Source of the DNA: Paenibacillus sp. FSL R5-0623
Lineage (GTDB): Bacteria > Bacillota > Bacilli > Paenibacillales > Paenibacillaceae
NCBI RefSeq assembly: GCF_037974265.1
Contig: NZ_CP150233.1
Location: forward strand, 2,170,001 to 2,234,000
DNA: 64,000 nucleotides
Direction of reading: 5' to 3'
In this document: positions 1-8,874 of the stretch, piece by piece
Layout: the number at the start of each line of letters is the position of its first letter
How positions within the stretch are numbered: the first letter of the stretch is position 1
The notes under the pieces: model-generated
Seen by the model: the letters and a program-made list of their open reading frames with translations, nothing else
Database searches by the model: none
Told to the model about the DNA's origin: nothing
Made by a program: the position numbers and the translations under genes

Positions 1-2
1 TT

Positions 3-473
3 GGTGTAATGGCTACCGTTACATCGGATACATGGGCAACCGAGATTGGGAGTCTCAGCCGCAAGCCGCCGCGCTCTGTTCTCACGTGGAAGGTACTTAC
101 GCCAGGTGCTTCAGGAGGTGTCTCACTTCTTGGCACCGTGGCTGCAGCCTTAGGCGGGACTCTGATTGGTGCGGGAGCATTCTTGTTTTCATGGATCGCC
201 GGGATAGAAGGGCCTGGTCTGCTTAGTTGGATTTTTGTCGGCCTTGCAGGCGGATTGGCAGGGGCGTTTGCCGATTCCTATCTGGGCGCAACGGTGCAGA
301 TGATGTATCGTTGTACTGTGTGTGGCCGTGAAGTTGAGGTACATGAACATTGCGGGCATCCAACGGTGCGGGCTCGTGGCTGGGCATGGATGAGTAATGA
401 CCTGGTGAACGTGCTTAGCTCGGTAATCGGCGGATGTGTGGCGATTGGTTTAGGTAACATTTTGGCGTTGTAG
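3..473 (+). CDS. DUF92 family membrane protein, 5'-truncated by window
   Basis: Only the C-terminal ~157 codons lie in the window; the frame is open to the left edge, so the true start is outside. The visible part has the DUF92 hallmark SDTWATEIG followed by a SGGVSLLGT loop, then hydrophobic segments and a CxxC-containing loop (TVCGREVEVHEHCGH), ending in a last membrane helix. DUF92 proteins are integral membrane proteins related to the plant phytyl-phosphate kinase VTE6; the bacterial role is not settled. The TetR gene starts 13 bases after the stop and may be cotranscribed. Confidence 0.8.
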   Translation, partial: GVMATVTSDTWATEIGSLSRKPPRSVLTWKVLTPGASGGVSLLGTVAAALGGTLIGAGAFLFSWIAGIEGPGLLSWIFVGLAGGLAGAFADSYLGATVQMMYRCTVCGREVEVHEHCGHPTVRARGWAWMSNDLVNVLSSVIGGCVAIGLGNILAL

Positions 474-486
474 GGGGGAGTACATT

Positions 487-1065
487 TTGAGCACTATACA
501 GGGAGACAAATCGGAGGCTATTTTGGATGCGGCCTATGGTATTTTTGGCTCGAAAGGTTTTTATGAGACCAAAATGTCTGATATTGCAGACGAAGCCGGC
601 ATCGCAAAAGGCACCATTTATTTATATTTCAAAAGCAAGGAACAATTATTTATCGCAGTATCCAAGCGGGACTGTAACAGCTTTATCAGCCGCCTTGAAT
701 ATGCTTTGAACTCGCATGAGAACACAGGTGATAAACTTGGAGCAATAGCCAAGACTCACCTTACGTATTATTATGAGCGTCGCAATCATACCAAGCTCTT
801 TTTTATGGCACCCAATAACGATCCGGATCTGATGAAATTCATGAAGGCATTCATGAATCAATACATGAGCATGGTGTGTGAGGTATTGGAAAGTGCAAGT
901 GTACCTGAGCCTGTATTGCTCGCCGAAGCATATATCGGAATACTGGACCGGCTGAAGATGGATATTATGTTGAATCCGGAGTTTAATGAGGAACATCTGA
1001 ACAAACGAATTGCTTTTGCAGCAGCATTGTTTCTGGACGGATGCCGTTCTTTTTTACAAGTTTAA
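487..1065 (+). CDS. TetR/AcrR family transcriptional regulator
   Basis: 192 residues. The N-terminal ~50 residues form a TetR helix-turn-helix (ILDAAYGIFGSKGFYETKMS, then IADEAGIAKGTIYLYFKSKE), a close match to the family consensus. The remaining ~140 residues are the helical ligand/dimer domain, which cannot be assigned an inducer. The start is TTG at 487, preceded by AGGGGGGAG at a workable distance. It lies directly upstream of the ABC-F gene, 60 bases away, so it may control itself or that gene. No operator palindrome was obvious to me in the short gap. Confidence 0.85.
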   Translation: MSTIQGDKSEAILDAAYGIFGSKGFYETKMSDIADEAGIAKGTIYLYFKSKEQLFIAVSKRDCNSFISRLEYALNSHENTGDKLGAIAKTHLTYYYERRNHTKLFFMAPNNDPDLMKFMKAFMNQYMSMVCEVLESASVPEPVLLAEAYIGILDRLKMDIMLNPEFNEEHLNKRIAFAAALFLDGCRSFLQV

Positions 1066-1125
1066 AGTAAGTGCGCGGATGTACGTAATATTGAATTTTA
1101 ATTCACAGAGAAGTGGGTACGAGCA

Positions 1126-3057
1126 ATGAACATAATGACGGTAGAGCAAATTGCAAAAAGTTATGGCGAAAAAATATTGTTCAAGGATGCTTCATTTGGT
1201 ATGGCTGATCAGGACAAGATTGGTGTCGTTGGGGTAAATGGAACCGGTAAATCCACGTTTTTGCGTGTTATATCTGGTATGGAACCTGCAGACGCGGGAC
1301 AGATCTCGATCGGTAATGACGTACGTATTCAGTTCCTGGCACAAAATCCGGACTTCAATCCGGATAATACGGTACTGCAACAAGTATTCGAAGGTGACAG
1401 CATGGAAATGAAAACCGTGCGTGAATATACGGAAACGATGGAATTATTGGAACTGAATTCGTCCGATCCAGCGTTGCAAGAGCGGTTATTACGTTTGAAT
1501 CAGCAAATGGAGCAGCTTCAGCTCTGGCAGATGGAGAGTGAAGCGAAGAGCATTTTGTCCAAACTGGGTATTCGTCAATTCGATGCACTGATGGGCACAT
1601 TGTCTGGTGGACAACGCAAAAGGGTAGCACTTGCTGCTGCACTGATTCATCCTTGTGAACTGCTCATTCTGGATGAGCCGACGAACCATATTGATAACGA
1701 TTCGGTCGTATGGCTAGAGCAGTACTTACAGAAGCGCCGCGGCGCACTGCTTATGATTACGCATGATCGGTATTTCCTGGATCGTGTGGCGAATGTCATG
1801 CTGGAATTGGATCATGGACGGTTGTTCCGCTATGAAGCCAACTATACACGTTTCCTGGAACTGAAGGCGGAGCGCGAAGAACGGGAAGCCTCTTCCGAAC
1901 AGAAGCGTAAGAACTTGCTTCGGACAGAGCTTGCGTGGATTCGTCGCGGTGCCAAGGCACGGACAACGAAACAAAAAGCGAGAATTGATCGCTTCGAACA
2001 ACTTAAAGATCAACAAGGAATCCAGCGATCGGGTTCATTGGAAGTATCGGTTGGCTCCACTCGTTTGGGTAAAAAGATTCTGGAGATCGAGCATCTTTCC
2101 AAATCCGTAGGTGGCCGCACGCTGATCGAAGATCTGAGTTATATTGCCGTACCTGGAGATCGGGTAGGGATTGTCGGACCGAACGGTAGTGGTAAGTCCA
2201 CGTTGCTTCAGATGATATCTGGCAAGCTGGAACCCGATGCAGGTGTGGTTGACGTTGGTCCTACGGTCAATCTGGGCTACTTCACACAGGAACATCAGGA
2301 GATGGATGAATCCCTTCGTGTGATTGAGTACATCAAGGAAGTGGCCGAGAATGTGAAAACAGCCGATGGCTCTCTGATTACAGCATCCCAGATGCTGGAA
2401 CGGTTCCTGTTTACCCCGGCATCCCAGTGGACGCCAATCTCACGTCTGTCTGGTGGAGAGAAGCGTCGTCTGTATTTGCTGCGTGTGCTGATGGCTGCGC
2501 CGAATGTATTGCTGCTGGATGAGCCGACGAATGATCTGGACATCCAGACACTCGCCGTACTTGAAGACTATCTCGATGATTTCCCTGGTGTTGTTTTTGT
2601 AGTATCCCATGATCGCTATTTCCTTGATCGTACTGTGGATAAAGTGCTGTCTTTTGAGGGCAACGGTGCTGTACGTGTACACGTCGGCGACTACAGTGAA
2701 TATGCGGAATGGATGCTGAAAAATGCGCCTGGAGTTACTCAGGAAAGTGATACAGGAGCGGCGAAGGTGAAGCAGTCATCGGAGAAAACGACACCTGCTG
2801 TGTCAGCGGCTAAAACGAAGTTGAAATTCAGCTTCAAGGAGCAACGTGAATACGACCAGATTGATGAAAATATTGAGAAGGCTGAAGCCAATCTTGTCCG
2901 GATTAACAAAGAGATGGAAGAGTCGTTTAGTGATTCTGCCCGTCTGCAGGAGTTGATGTCGGAGCAGGTTGAGGCTGAACGTCATCTGGATGAATTGATG
3001 GAACGCTGGACCGTTCTGAATGAACTTGCAGAGCAGATTGAACAGAGCAAGTCTTGA
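1126..3057 (+). CDS. ABC-F family ATP-binding protein (YfmR/Uup type)
   Basis: 643 residues with two ABC ATPase domains and no membrane segments. Walker A sites are GVNGTGKST (residues 36-44) and GPNGSGKST in the second half; signatures are LSGGQ and LSGGE; both DEPTN Walker B motifs are present. The linker after domain 1 has ELAWIRRGAKARTTKQKAR, typical of the Uup/YfmR branch, and the C-terminus (from ~570) is a charged coiled coil like the Uup C-terminal domain. ABC-F proteins act on ribosomes; YfmR-type members relieve stalled translation. The short gap from the TetR gene holds no attenuator-like leader, which argues against an inducible resistance ABC-F. A terminator follows. Confidence 0.88.
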   Translation: MNIMTVEQIAKSYGEKILFKDASFGMADQDKIGVVGVNGTGKSTFLRVISGMEPADAGQISIGNDVRIQFLAQNPDFNPDNTVLQQVFEGDSMEMKTVREYTETMELLELNSSDPALQERLLRLNQQMEQLQLWQMESEAKSILSKLGIRQFDALMGTLSGGQRKRVALAAALIHPCELLILDEPTNHIDNDSVVWLEQYLQKRRGALLMITHDRYFLDRVANVMLELDHGRLFRYEANYTRFLELKAEREEREASSEQKRKNLLRTELAWIRRGAKARTTKQKARIDRFEQLKDQQGIQRSGSLEVSVGSTRLGKKILEIEHLSKSVGGRTLIEDLSYIAVPGDRVGIVGPNGSGKSTLLQMISGKLEPDAGVVDVGPTVNLGYFTQEHQEMDESLRVIEYIKEVAENVKTADGSLITASQMLERFLFTPASQWTPISRLSGGEKRRLYLLRVLMAAPNVLLLDEPTNDLDIQTLAVLEDYLDDFPGVVFVVSHDRYFLDRTVDKVLSFEGNGAVRVHVGDYSEYAEWMLKNAPGVTQESDTGAAKVKQSSEKTTPAVSAAKTKLKFSFKEQREYDQIDENIEKAEANLVRINKEMEESFSDSARLQELMSEQVEAERHLDELMERWTVLNELAEQIEQSKS

Positions 3058-3071
3058 TTTATAACTAAACA

Positions 3072-3127
3072 TCGCCCTTTCTTCTATAGTGACTTTATGT
3101 CGCGTTGGAGAAAAGGGCGATTTTTTT
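3072..3127 (+). terminator. Rho-independent terminator after the ABC-F gene
   Basis: A 9-base-pair stem (TCGCCCTTT paired with AAAGGGCGA) encloses a loop of about 30 bases and is followed by seven T. The long loop makes it less compact than usual. Confidence 0.7.
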
Positions 3128-3220
3128 GTCTGTGAATTTGCGCATTAAAGTGAAACGTTCTGTATGCTCATTACGTTTTATAAGTAAAGAATTCCATAGA
3201 AAGGAGAGAACACCACACTT

Positions 3221-4159
3221 ATGTATAAGGAAATTAATCAACAGTTGGCAGTGCTCAAGGAAAAGGGGAGAATTTACGAGAAATGGACCAAGCGTCTGGA
3301 GAAGCTTCAAACGGAGGAAAGCGAATGGGATGCAAAGGTAAAACGTCGTCTGGAGCATCTCCAGAAGGAGCAGAAGGACGTTGATCGACTGAACAGTATG
3401 ACATTGTCAGCATTTTTCTACCAATTGATTGGCAAGAAGACAGAACGTCTGGAGAAGGAAGAGCTGGAACTCATGGAGAGCAAGGCTGCATACGACACCG
3501 CTTGTCGCATGTTACAAGATGTACAGGAGCAACGAATTCATGTGGAGCAGGAGTTGGAGGGCGGGCGGCAGTATCAGTACTGGCAAAGCGATTACAACGC
3601 TCTGTGGGGGAAGAAGGAAGGTCGACTGCTGGACCAGGATACGGAATTGCAACAGATGGCTGAGAATCGGGAACATCTGGCGAGCGAGCTACAGGAACTG
3701 GATGAAGCTTTCCGGGAGGGGGAGTATCTGGTTGATGCTCTTGAACGTGCGGAGAAGGCCTTGGCTTCGGCAGGTAATTGGGGTGTATATGACATGATGG
3801 GCGGTGGGGTCATCTCCACGCATATCAAGCGAGGACGAATGGATGACGCTCAGGTCGCCATCATGGATGCAGGTAAGCGTCTACGACGTTTCCAGAAGGA
3901 ATTGGAGGATGTAGAGATGGCAGTGCACGCGGATCTGCATCTGGGAGGTCTGCTTTCATTCGCAGACTATTTCTTCGATAACCTCTTCGTAGATTGGATG
4001 GTTCAGGACAAAATTCGCAAAGCCGAACGTCAGGTGAAGGATGGACTGAGCGCGGTTCAGAAAACCATGCATGTGTTAAGAAATGAAATGCGTGACCATA
4101 AGGCAGAGTTAGAGATATTGGATCGTAAATATCATGCATATGTGGAACAGGCAGATTAA
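3221..4159 (+). CDS. Coiled-coil protein of unknown function
   Basis: 312 residues, not recognised. Very rich in E, K, Q and R with heptad-like leucine spacing over residues ~5-65, ~75-150 and ~215-310, so long coiled coils are likely. A short less charged central section (GVYDMMGGGVISTHIKRGRM) may be a folded core. No signal peptide or membrane segment, so cytosolic. AAAGGAG lies upstream of the ATG at a rather long spacing. It sits between two strong terminators, so it is probably a single-gene unit. Confidence 0.75.
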   Translation: MYKEINQQLAVLKEKGRIYEKWTKRLEKLQTEESEWDAKVKRRLEHLQKEQKDVDRLNSMTLSAFFYQLIGKKTERLEKEELELMESKAAYDTACRMLQDVQEQRIHVEQELEGGRQYQYWQSDYNALWGKKEGRLLDQDTELQQMAENREHLASELQELDEAFREGEYLVDALERAEKALASAGNWGVYDMMGGGVISTHIKRGRMDDAQVAIMDAGKRLRRFQKELEDVEMAVHADLHLGGLLSFADYFFDNLFVDWMVQDKIRKAERQVKDGLSAVQKTMHVLRNEMRDHKAELEILDRKYHAYVEQAD

Positions 4160-4175
4160 GAGATATGACAACAAA

Positions 4176-4224
4176 GACCCCTTCCAAGCACACCGAATAG
4201 CTGTGCTTGGAAGGGGCCTTCTGC
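4176..4224 (+). terminator. Strong terminator, 15-bp perfect stem
   Basis: The stem CCCCTTCCAAGCACA at 4178-4192 pairs perfectly with 4202-4216, with a 9-base loop and a T-rich tail. It ends the coiled-coil gene and may also serve the converging M42 gene. Confidence 0.85.
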
Positions 4225-4278
4225 TTAGACGAACATGTGGATGTTATCCATAATAATTTCGTCGATCAATGATTCTGT

Positions 4279-5319
4279 TTACTTGGTTGTAATGTAGGCT
4301 GCGAGCAATCGTGCCGTATTCAGGACAGCATCCTTATGTGTACGCTCCATGGAATGAGATGCGTGAACCCCCGGGCCAATCAGTGCTGCTCGGATATTGT
4401 TTCCTCCGCGTAATGCTGCACTGCCATCTGAGCCATAGTGGGGATAAATGTCCACGACGTAATCCATCCCATCTTGTTTGGCCAGTTCAATGAGACGACT
4501 GGTCATATCGTAGTCATACGGGCCAGAAGAATCTTTGGCACATATGGAAACGTCAGTTTCTTTACAGCTCAGGTCATCACCCATGGCTCCCATGTCTACA
4601 GCGATCATTTCACTGATTTCTGCAGGAATATACGATGCGCCATGTCCAACTTCTTCATAGTTCGAGATGAGCAGAGAGACGTTATGTAATGGTTTCCAGC
4701 CTTCACGATGTGCAGACTCAAGGATGCCGAAGAGGGCAGCCACGCTGGCTTTGTCGTCCAGATGACGTGATTTGATATAACCACTCGGCGTGATGACTGC
4801 GCGAGCATCAAAGGAGATAAAGTCGCCGACAGAGATCCCGAGTTTCAACACATCTTCCTTGGAGGAGACAACTTCATCGATTCGGACCTCCATATGGTTC
4901 TCAGTCCGTTCAAAGGTACGTGCATCCGGATAGACGTGGACAGACGGATGAAGGGAAAGAATGGTGCCTGTGTATGTCTTTCCATCCCGAGTATGGATGC
5001 TGCAATATTCGTTTTCGATACTTTGCATCGAAAATCCACCGACAGAGGTAAGCTTCAATGTGCCATAGGATGTAACCGAGCGCACCATGGCCCCTAGCGT
5101 ATCCACGTGAGCGCTTAAAGCAATTGTCTTGGACGAATCCTGTCCGGGCAATGTAAGCACCGCACCGCCCTTGTTATTCAGCTCACAGGCGATGCCCAGT
5201 GCTGCTGCTTCCTTCCGGATCATCTCGATAATATGATGTGTGTAACCACTTGGACTTGGTGTGTCCAGCAATTTTTTCAGAAAAGACAGAACGTATGATT
5301 CATCAATTGTAAAACTCAT
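4279..5319 (-). CDS. M42 family metallopeptidase (glutamyl aminopeptidase-like)
   Basis: 346 residues. Metal-site motifs of the M42 (PepA/FrvX/YsdC) family are visible: ALSAHVDTLGAMV, then SRHLDDKASVAAL with the bridging Asp, SNYEEVGHGAS with the catalytic Glu, AVDMGAMGDD, and a C-terminal GPGVHASHSMERTH. These enzymes are cytosolic di-metal aminopeptidases that form large tetrahedral assemblies and trim peptides. The frame extends 27 codons upstream, but the ATG at 5319 has a GAGGAGG site at good spacing and matches the usual family N-terminus, so I place the start there. Confidence 0.88.
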   Translation of the reverse strand: MSFTIDESYVLSFLKKLLDTPSPSGYTHHIIEMIRKEAAALGIACELNNKGGAVLTLPGQDSSKTIALSAHVDTLGAMVRSVTSYGTLKLTSVGGFSMQSIENEYCSIHTRDGKTYTGTILSLHPSVHVYPDARTFERTENHMEVRIDEVVSSKEDVLKLGISVGDFISFDARAVITPSGYIKSRHLDDKASVAALFGILESAHREGWKPLHNVSLLISNYEEVGHGASYIPAEISEMIAVDMGAMGDDLSCKETDVSICAKDSSGPYDYDMTSRLIELAKQDGMDYVVDIYPHYGSDGSAALRGGNNIRAALIGPGVHASHSMERTHKDAVLNTARLLAAYITTK

Positions 5320-5432
5320 TGTGTAATTTCCTCCTCGGATCGTGGGTATGGTGTGAAACAAAATACAGCCTGTCTGGGGGAGAGAATGTGATACTACCAT
5401 TCCTGACTCGCCAGCAGGCTGTCTCTGATTGG

Positions 5433-5813
5433 TTACAGTGTTCCCGTAGGGTTTCCTTTGCGCTGACTCTGGATCGAATCATTCTCCAATAGGCTGTTGG
5501 GTTCATTTGAGTCAAGCGAATCCATCGTTTTGAAAGAATCGAGTGAAGATTGGCTTGTCGCGGAACTTTCCAATTCAGATACACGCAATTTCAGTTGTTT
5601 ATTTTCACGTTGCAGTCTGTATTGGCGATAAATGCCATATGACCCTACAATAATTCCACCGATCAGGGTACAGCCGAGAATGAGCAAAATCAGCGGGATT
5701 TGTACCGTGTTAAATAACAGGTTGACTTGTACGGAATCCACATTAATGACCGCAAAGATTCCCGTGAGCAGTGCAAAAACAAGACCTGCTATGAGTGCCC
5801 ATTGCATTTTCAT
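5433..5813 (-). CDS. LapA (DUF1049) domain membrane protein
   Basis: 126 residues. Two hydrophobic helices, residues ~5-25 and ~40-62, bracket the motif AVINVDSVQVNLLF, characteristic of the LapA/DUF1049 domain. A short coiled coil follows (RLQRENKQLKLRVSELE) and then a Ser/Asp/Asn-rich tail. In proteobacteria LapA works with LapB in envelope assembly; in Gram-positives the role is unknown. AAGGAGG precedes the ATG. It is upstream of the M42 gene on the same strand (113-base gap), possibly cotranscribed. Confidence 0.8.
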   Translation of the reverse strand: MKMQWALIAGLVFALLTGIFAVINVDSVQVNLLFNTVQIPLILLILGCTLIGGIIVGSYGIYRQYRLQRENKQLKLRVSELESSATSQSSLDSFKTMDSLDSNEPNSLLENDSIQSQRKGNPTGTL

Positions 5814-5894
5814 GGTGTTGCCTCCTTGTTGAACAATTGAGAACTAGATATGCATTACCCAATATTCGGGTATGTTGCATCTTGCAATGATGAT

Positions 5895-5923
5895 AAAATC
5901 CCCTGCCCAAACGGGCAAGGGAT
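5895..5923 (-). terminator. Terminator of the oligoendopeptidase F gene
   Basis: On the minus strand the stem ATCCCTTGCCC, loop GTTT, GGGCAGGGGAT is followed by TTTTAT. Confidence 0.7.
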
Positions 5924-5946
5924 GCAGGTCACATGGAAAGACAACC

Positions 5947-7737
5947 TTATTTGGTTAGCTGCTCCATCTGTTCAATCAATTCCTTGAACACACTCATAGC
6001 TTCACGAATTGGCTGTGGTGTAGACATATCCACACCTGCTTTTTTCAAAATGTTGATGGAGTAATCACTGCCACCGCTCTTCAGGAAGCCAAGATATCGG
6101 TCAACAGCCGGTTGACCTTCTTCCAGGATTTGCTTGGAAAAGCTTGTTGCTGCGGAGAAGCCTGTAGCATATTTGTAAACGTAGAAGCTGTTATAGAAGT
6201 GGGGAATACGAGCCCATTCCATTTCAATTTCTTTGTCGACAGCCATGCCTTTTCCGTGATATTTAACATTCAGATCATAATAGATCTCGGATAACAATTG
6301 TGGTGTTAATGCGTCACCTTGTTCCGCACGTTCATGAATGATTTTCTCGAATTCAGCAAACATGGTCTGACGGAATACCGTTGTACGGAATTGGTCGGCA
6401 TAATAGGTCAACAGATACAATTTTTCCTTTGGATCTGTTGATTTGTTAAGCAGATAATCCATCAGCAACGCTTCGTTGGTTGTGGATGCAACCTCAGCCA
6501 GGAAGATGGTGTACTGTGCATCACGATACGGAAGTGTTGTATCCGAGTAATGTGAATGAAGAGCGTGACCCATTTCATGTGCAAGTGTGAACATGCTGTT
6601 CAGGTTATCTTTGTGATTCAACAAGACATACGGGTGAGTGCCGTAAGCGCCCCAGGCATATGCGCCTGAACGTTTATTCTCATTCTCATATATATCGATC
6701 CAGCGGTTATCATATCCAGTCTGCAATGCATCTGCGTAGTCCTTGCCGAGTGGTTTCAGACCGTCTTTGACCGTTTGTTTCGCTTCCTCGTAGGTAATAT
6801 CCATTTTGTACTCGTCTACGAGTGGAGCGAACAGATCGTACATGTGCAATTGATCCACACCAAGCAACTTTTGGCGTAAGTCCATATAACGATGCAATAA
6901 CGGAAGGCTCTCATGAATGGTGTCTACCAGATTGGTATACACATCCGTTGGGATGTTATCTCCATATAGGGACATTTCCATCACGGAAGGGTACTTCCGA
7001 ACATTAGCATAAAACATATTTTTGGTTACATTTGCATTCAGGGCAGCCGCAATTGTGTTCTTCTGTTTAGCATACGTTTCGTATACCGCTTTGAAGGCAC
7101 GTTCGCGAACTTCACGGTTAGGGTTCTCCAGGAACTGAATGTAGCTACCGTGTGTCAGCTCAACTTCGTTACCATGTTCATCCTTGATTCTTGGGAACTT
7201 GAGGTCAGCGTTATTCAGCATGCTGAAGATTGTCTGTGGGGCTTGTGAAAGGTTGCCTACCTGTGCAAGCAAAGCCTCTTCTGCTTGGCTAAGAACGTGG
7301 GCTTTTTCCCGTTTCATCTCTTCCAGCGTAAATGTATAAGCAGAGAGTTTTTCGTTCGCAATAAATGCATCCAACTGGTCATCTGGCAGGGAAAGAATCT
7401 CCGGTGTGACAAAAGAAAGTGCTTCACCAACCCGTACGCCTAATTTCTGGGCTTTTTGGGACAGGTTTTGATATGTAGGATTCGCTGTGTCTTCATCTTG
7501 ATGCATACGTGCGTACACAAAGAGGCGTTCTATTTTGAGGCTGATCTCATCTTCAAATTCGAAGCAAGATTTGAGTACATCGGGTTGATTCAGTTTGCCT
7601 TGGAATTCGGAGGCCTTCTTGGTCAAAGACGATACTTCTTCATATTCCTGATCCCAGGCTTTCTGATCGGCAAATAAATCTTCCAGTTTCCAGCTATGCT
7701 CAGCAGGCACCTCGGAACGTTTCAATAATTGACTCAT
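5947..7737 (-). CDS. pepF: Oligoendopeptidase F (M3 family)
   Basis: 596 residues from the ATG at 7737, which has AAAGGAGGA upstream at ideal spacing and gives the usual PepF N-terminus (SEVPAEHSWKLEDLFAD). The M3 zinc site HEMGHALHSHYS and the downstream glutamate region FLAEVASTTNEALL are intact. PepF is a zinc peptidase that cuts oligopeptides of roughly 7-17 residues and is normally cytosolic. Oddly, the same frame stays open 43 codons further up to a TTG at 7866 with its own good ribosome binding site, and that extension looks like a signal peptide (separate entry). A terminator follows the gene. Confidence 0.9.
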   Translation of the reverse strand: MSQLLKRSEVPAEHSWKLEDLFADQKAWDQEYEEVSSLTKKASEFQGKLNQPDVLKSCFEFEDEISLKIERLFVYARMHQDEDTANPTYQNLSQKAQKLGVRVGEALSFVTPEILSLPDDQLDAFIANEKLSAYTFTLEEMKREKAHVLSQAEEALLAQVGNLSQAPQTIFSMLNNADLKFPRIKDEHGNEVELTHGSYIQFLENPNREVRERAFKAVYETYAKQKNTIAAALNANVTKNMFYANVRKYPSVMEMSLYGDNIPTDVYTNLVDTIHESLPLLHRYMDLRQKLLGVDQLHMYDLFAPLVDEYKMDITYEEAKQTVKDGLKPLGKDYADALQTGYDNRWIDIYENENKRSGAYAWGAYGTHPYVLLNHKDNLNSMFTLAHEMGHALHSHYSDTTLPYRDAQYTIFLAEVASTTNEALLMDYLLNKSTDPKEKLYLLTYYADQFRTTVFRQTMFAEFEKIIHERAEQGDALTPQLLSEIYYDLNVKYHGKGMAVDKEIEMEWARIPHFYNSFYVYKYATGFSAATSFSKQILEEGQPAVDRYLGFLKSGGSDYSINILKKAGVDMSTPQPIREAMSVFKELIEQMEQLTK

Positions 7738-7866
7738 GGAAATCCTCCTTTGATGATCTGATGAATGTATGGACGAAGCTGCCTTCGTCGCACTCGCGTG
7801 TGCGGAGAGAGACGAAGGAATCAGACTAAGTACCAGGATAACAGATAGCGATTTCTGGTATTTCAA
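7738..7866 (-). other. In-frame signal-peptide-like extension of pepF with its own RBS
   Basis: 43 extra codons read from TTG at 7866 to the pepF ATG without a stop. They give a basic start (MKYQK), a hydrophobic stretch (SLSVILVLSLIPSSL) and an Ala-Ser-Ala site that fits signal peptidase I, then about 18 linker residues. AAGGAGGAAG lies 7-8 bases before the TTG. Translation from here would yield an exported PepF; from 7737, a cytosolic one. Whether both are made is inference. Confidence 0.5.
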
Positions 7867-7950
7867 CGGCCTTCCTCCTTACGATACGAATAATCTCGTA
7901 TAGTATGACCTTAGGCACGTTGAAATATTTGAATATCTGGGTCCCCGTTA

Positions 7951-8136
7951 TTAGGTTCCCATGTTATACAGAAAATAAACGATCAGGAAAAAGGCAAAAC
8001 AAATGAGCAGTGTAGCAATAAGCGCCATTCCCCGTCTCAGTCGATCTGGGATGGAATTCCGTCCCAGAATAAGCACAATACCAAGGGAGAAGGCAAGGAT
8101 AATAAAAATGACGACATTGCTTGAGTCAAGCTGCAT
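7951..8136 (-). CDS. Small membrane protein, unknown
   Basis: 61 residues with two hydrophobic helices (about 8-25 and 36-57) separated by a short basic loop (GRNSIPDRLRRG), so probably a helical hairpin in the membrane. The family is not recognised. The ATG lies 3 bases after the stop of the gene at 8140-8373, with AAAGGGGTC overlapping that stop, so the two are translationally linked. Confidence 0.7.
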   Translation of the reverse strand: MQLDSSNVVIFIILAFSLGIVLILGRNSIPDRLRRGMALIATLLICFAFFLIVYFLYNMGT

Positions 8137-8139
8137 GGG

Positions 8140-8373
8140 TTAGACCCCTTTGAAGGCAGCCATCAATTGACGCCATTCATCCTCACGGTTCTCAAAATCT
8201 GCTTTTGGGAAACGGCGTTCAGCCCAGTGCATTAATGCAGGACGGCTAAGGAAAGTATGGCACTCTTCGCCCCACTCTTCCGAAATTTCTCGCAGTACGA
8301 GATATTTGCCTTGAACTTCTACGGTCATCATATTCCACTTGTCTGTTTTGTATATTTCATGTTTTTTTATCAT
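8140..8373 (-). CDS. Small cytosolic protein, unknown
   Basis: 77 residues, charged, with aromatic-rich segments (KWNMMTVEVQGKYLVLREI and ALMHWAERRFP) and no membrane segment. Not recognised. GGAG precedes the ATG by 7 bases. It is first of a two-gene unit with the small membrane protein at 7951-8136, and diverges from the cold-shock gene. Confidence 0.7.
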   Translation of the reverse strand: MIKKHEIYKTDKWNMMTVEVQGKYLVLREISEEWGEECHTFLSRPALMHWAERRFPKADFENREDEWRQLMAAFKGV

Positions 8374-8461
8374 AGGTAGTCTCCAAACTAACGGTTTTGG
8401 TAAAATGATACCGTACCCTACGATTCAAAGCAAATTTTTTCGACATTTATGGAAAGATAAA

Positions 8462-8490
8462 TTGCAAAATGGAAGCCCATACAGTATAAT
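8462..8490 (+). promoter_or_regulatory. Sigma-A type promoter of the cold-shock gene
   Basis: TTGCAA at 8462-8467, a 17-base spacer and a perfect TATAAT at 8485-8490. Transcription should start near 8497, leaving a leader of about 40 bases. Confidence 0.75.
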
Positions 8491-8498
8491 AAGGGTAT

Positions 8499-8514
8499 TC
8501 GCCATAGATGGCGA
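8499..8514 (+). promoter_or_regulatory. Short hairpin in the cold-shock mRNA leader
   Basis: TCGCCA TAGA TGGCGA forms a 6-base-pair hairpin at the very 5' end of the predicted leader, 7-8 bases before the AGGAGG ribosome binding site. It could protect the 5' end or tune translation with temperature; this is inference. Confidence 0.45.
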
Positions 8515-8535
8515 TATTTTTAGGAGGTTTTTCAT

Positions 8536-8733
8536 TTGAAAGGTACAGTTAAATGGTTTAACGCAGAAAAAGGCTATGGCTTTATTTCAGTTGAAGGCGG
8601 CGAGGACGTATTCGTACATTTCTCCGCAATCCAAGGAGACGGCTTCAAAACATTGGAAGAAGGTCAAGCGGTAGAATTCGAAATTACTGATGGAAACCGT
8701 GGTCCTCAAGCAGCTAACGTAAACAAACTGTAA
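8536..8733 (+). CDS. csp: Cold-shock protein, CspA family
   Basis: 65 residues, the standard size. RNA-binding motifs RNP1 (KGYGFISVE) and RNP2 (VFVHFSAI) are intact in a single cold-shock domain. These proteins bind single-stranded RNA and DNA and melt secondary structure. Translation begins at TTG 8536 after AGGAGG; the family's normal N-terminus MKGTVKWFN supports this. It has its own promoter and terminator. Confidence 0.95.
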   Translation: MKGTVKWFNAEKGYGFISVEGGEDVFVHFSAIQGDGFKTLEEGQAVEFEITDGNRGPQAANVNKL

Positions 8734-8795
8734 GAATTTTTCCGGTCAACGGACTTCTTATATATGATAAATTTATAGCTGAATATTAGAACCTA

Positions 8796-8829
8796 AGCAC
8801 AGTCCCCGATGGGAGGCTGTGCTTTTTTT
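8796..8829 (+). terminator. Terminator of the cold-shock gene
   Basis: AGCACAG at 8796-8802 pairs with CTGTGCT, an inner TCCC pairs with GGGA with a small bulge, and seven T follow. Confidence 0.8.
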
Positions 8830-8874
8830 GATTCTAAAATATTCAGTTGAATATGGTGTATGTTCCCCTGGTGT

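Noticed and set aside
3200-4159. Coiled-coil protein as an SMC- or phage-related component
   Set aside because: No ATPase motif, no phage genes around it and unremarkable composition; left as unknown.
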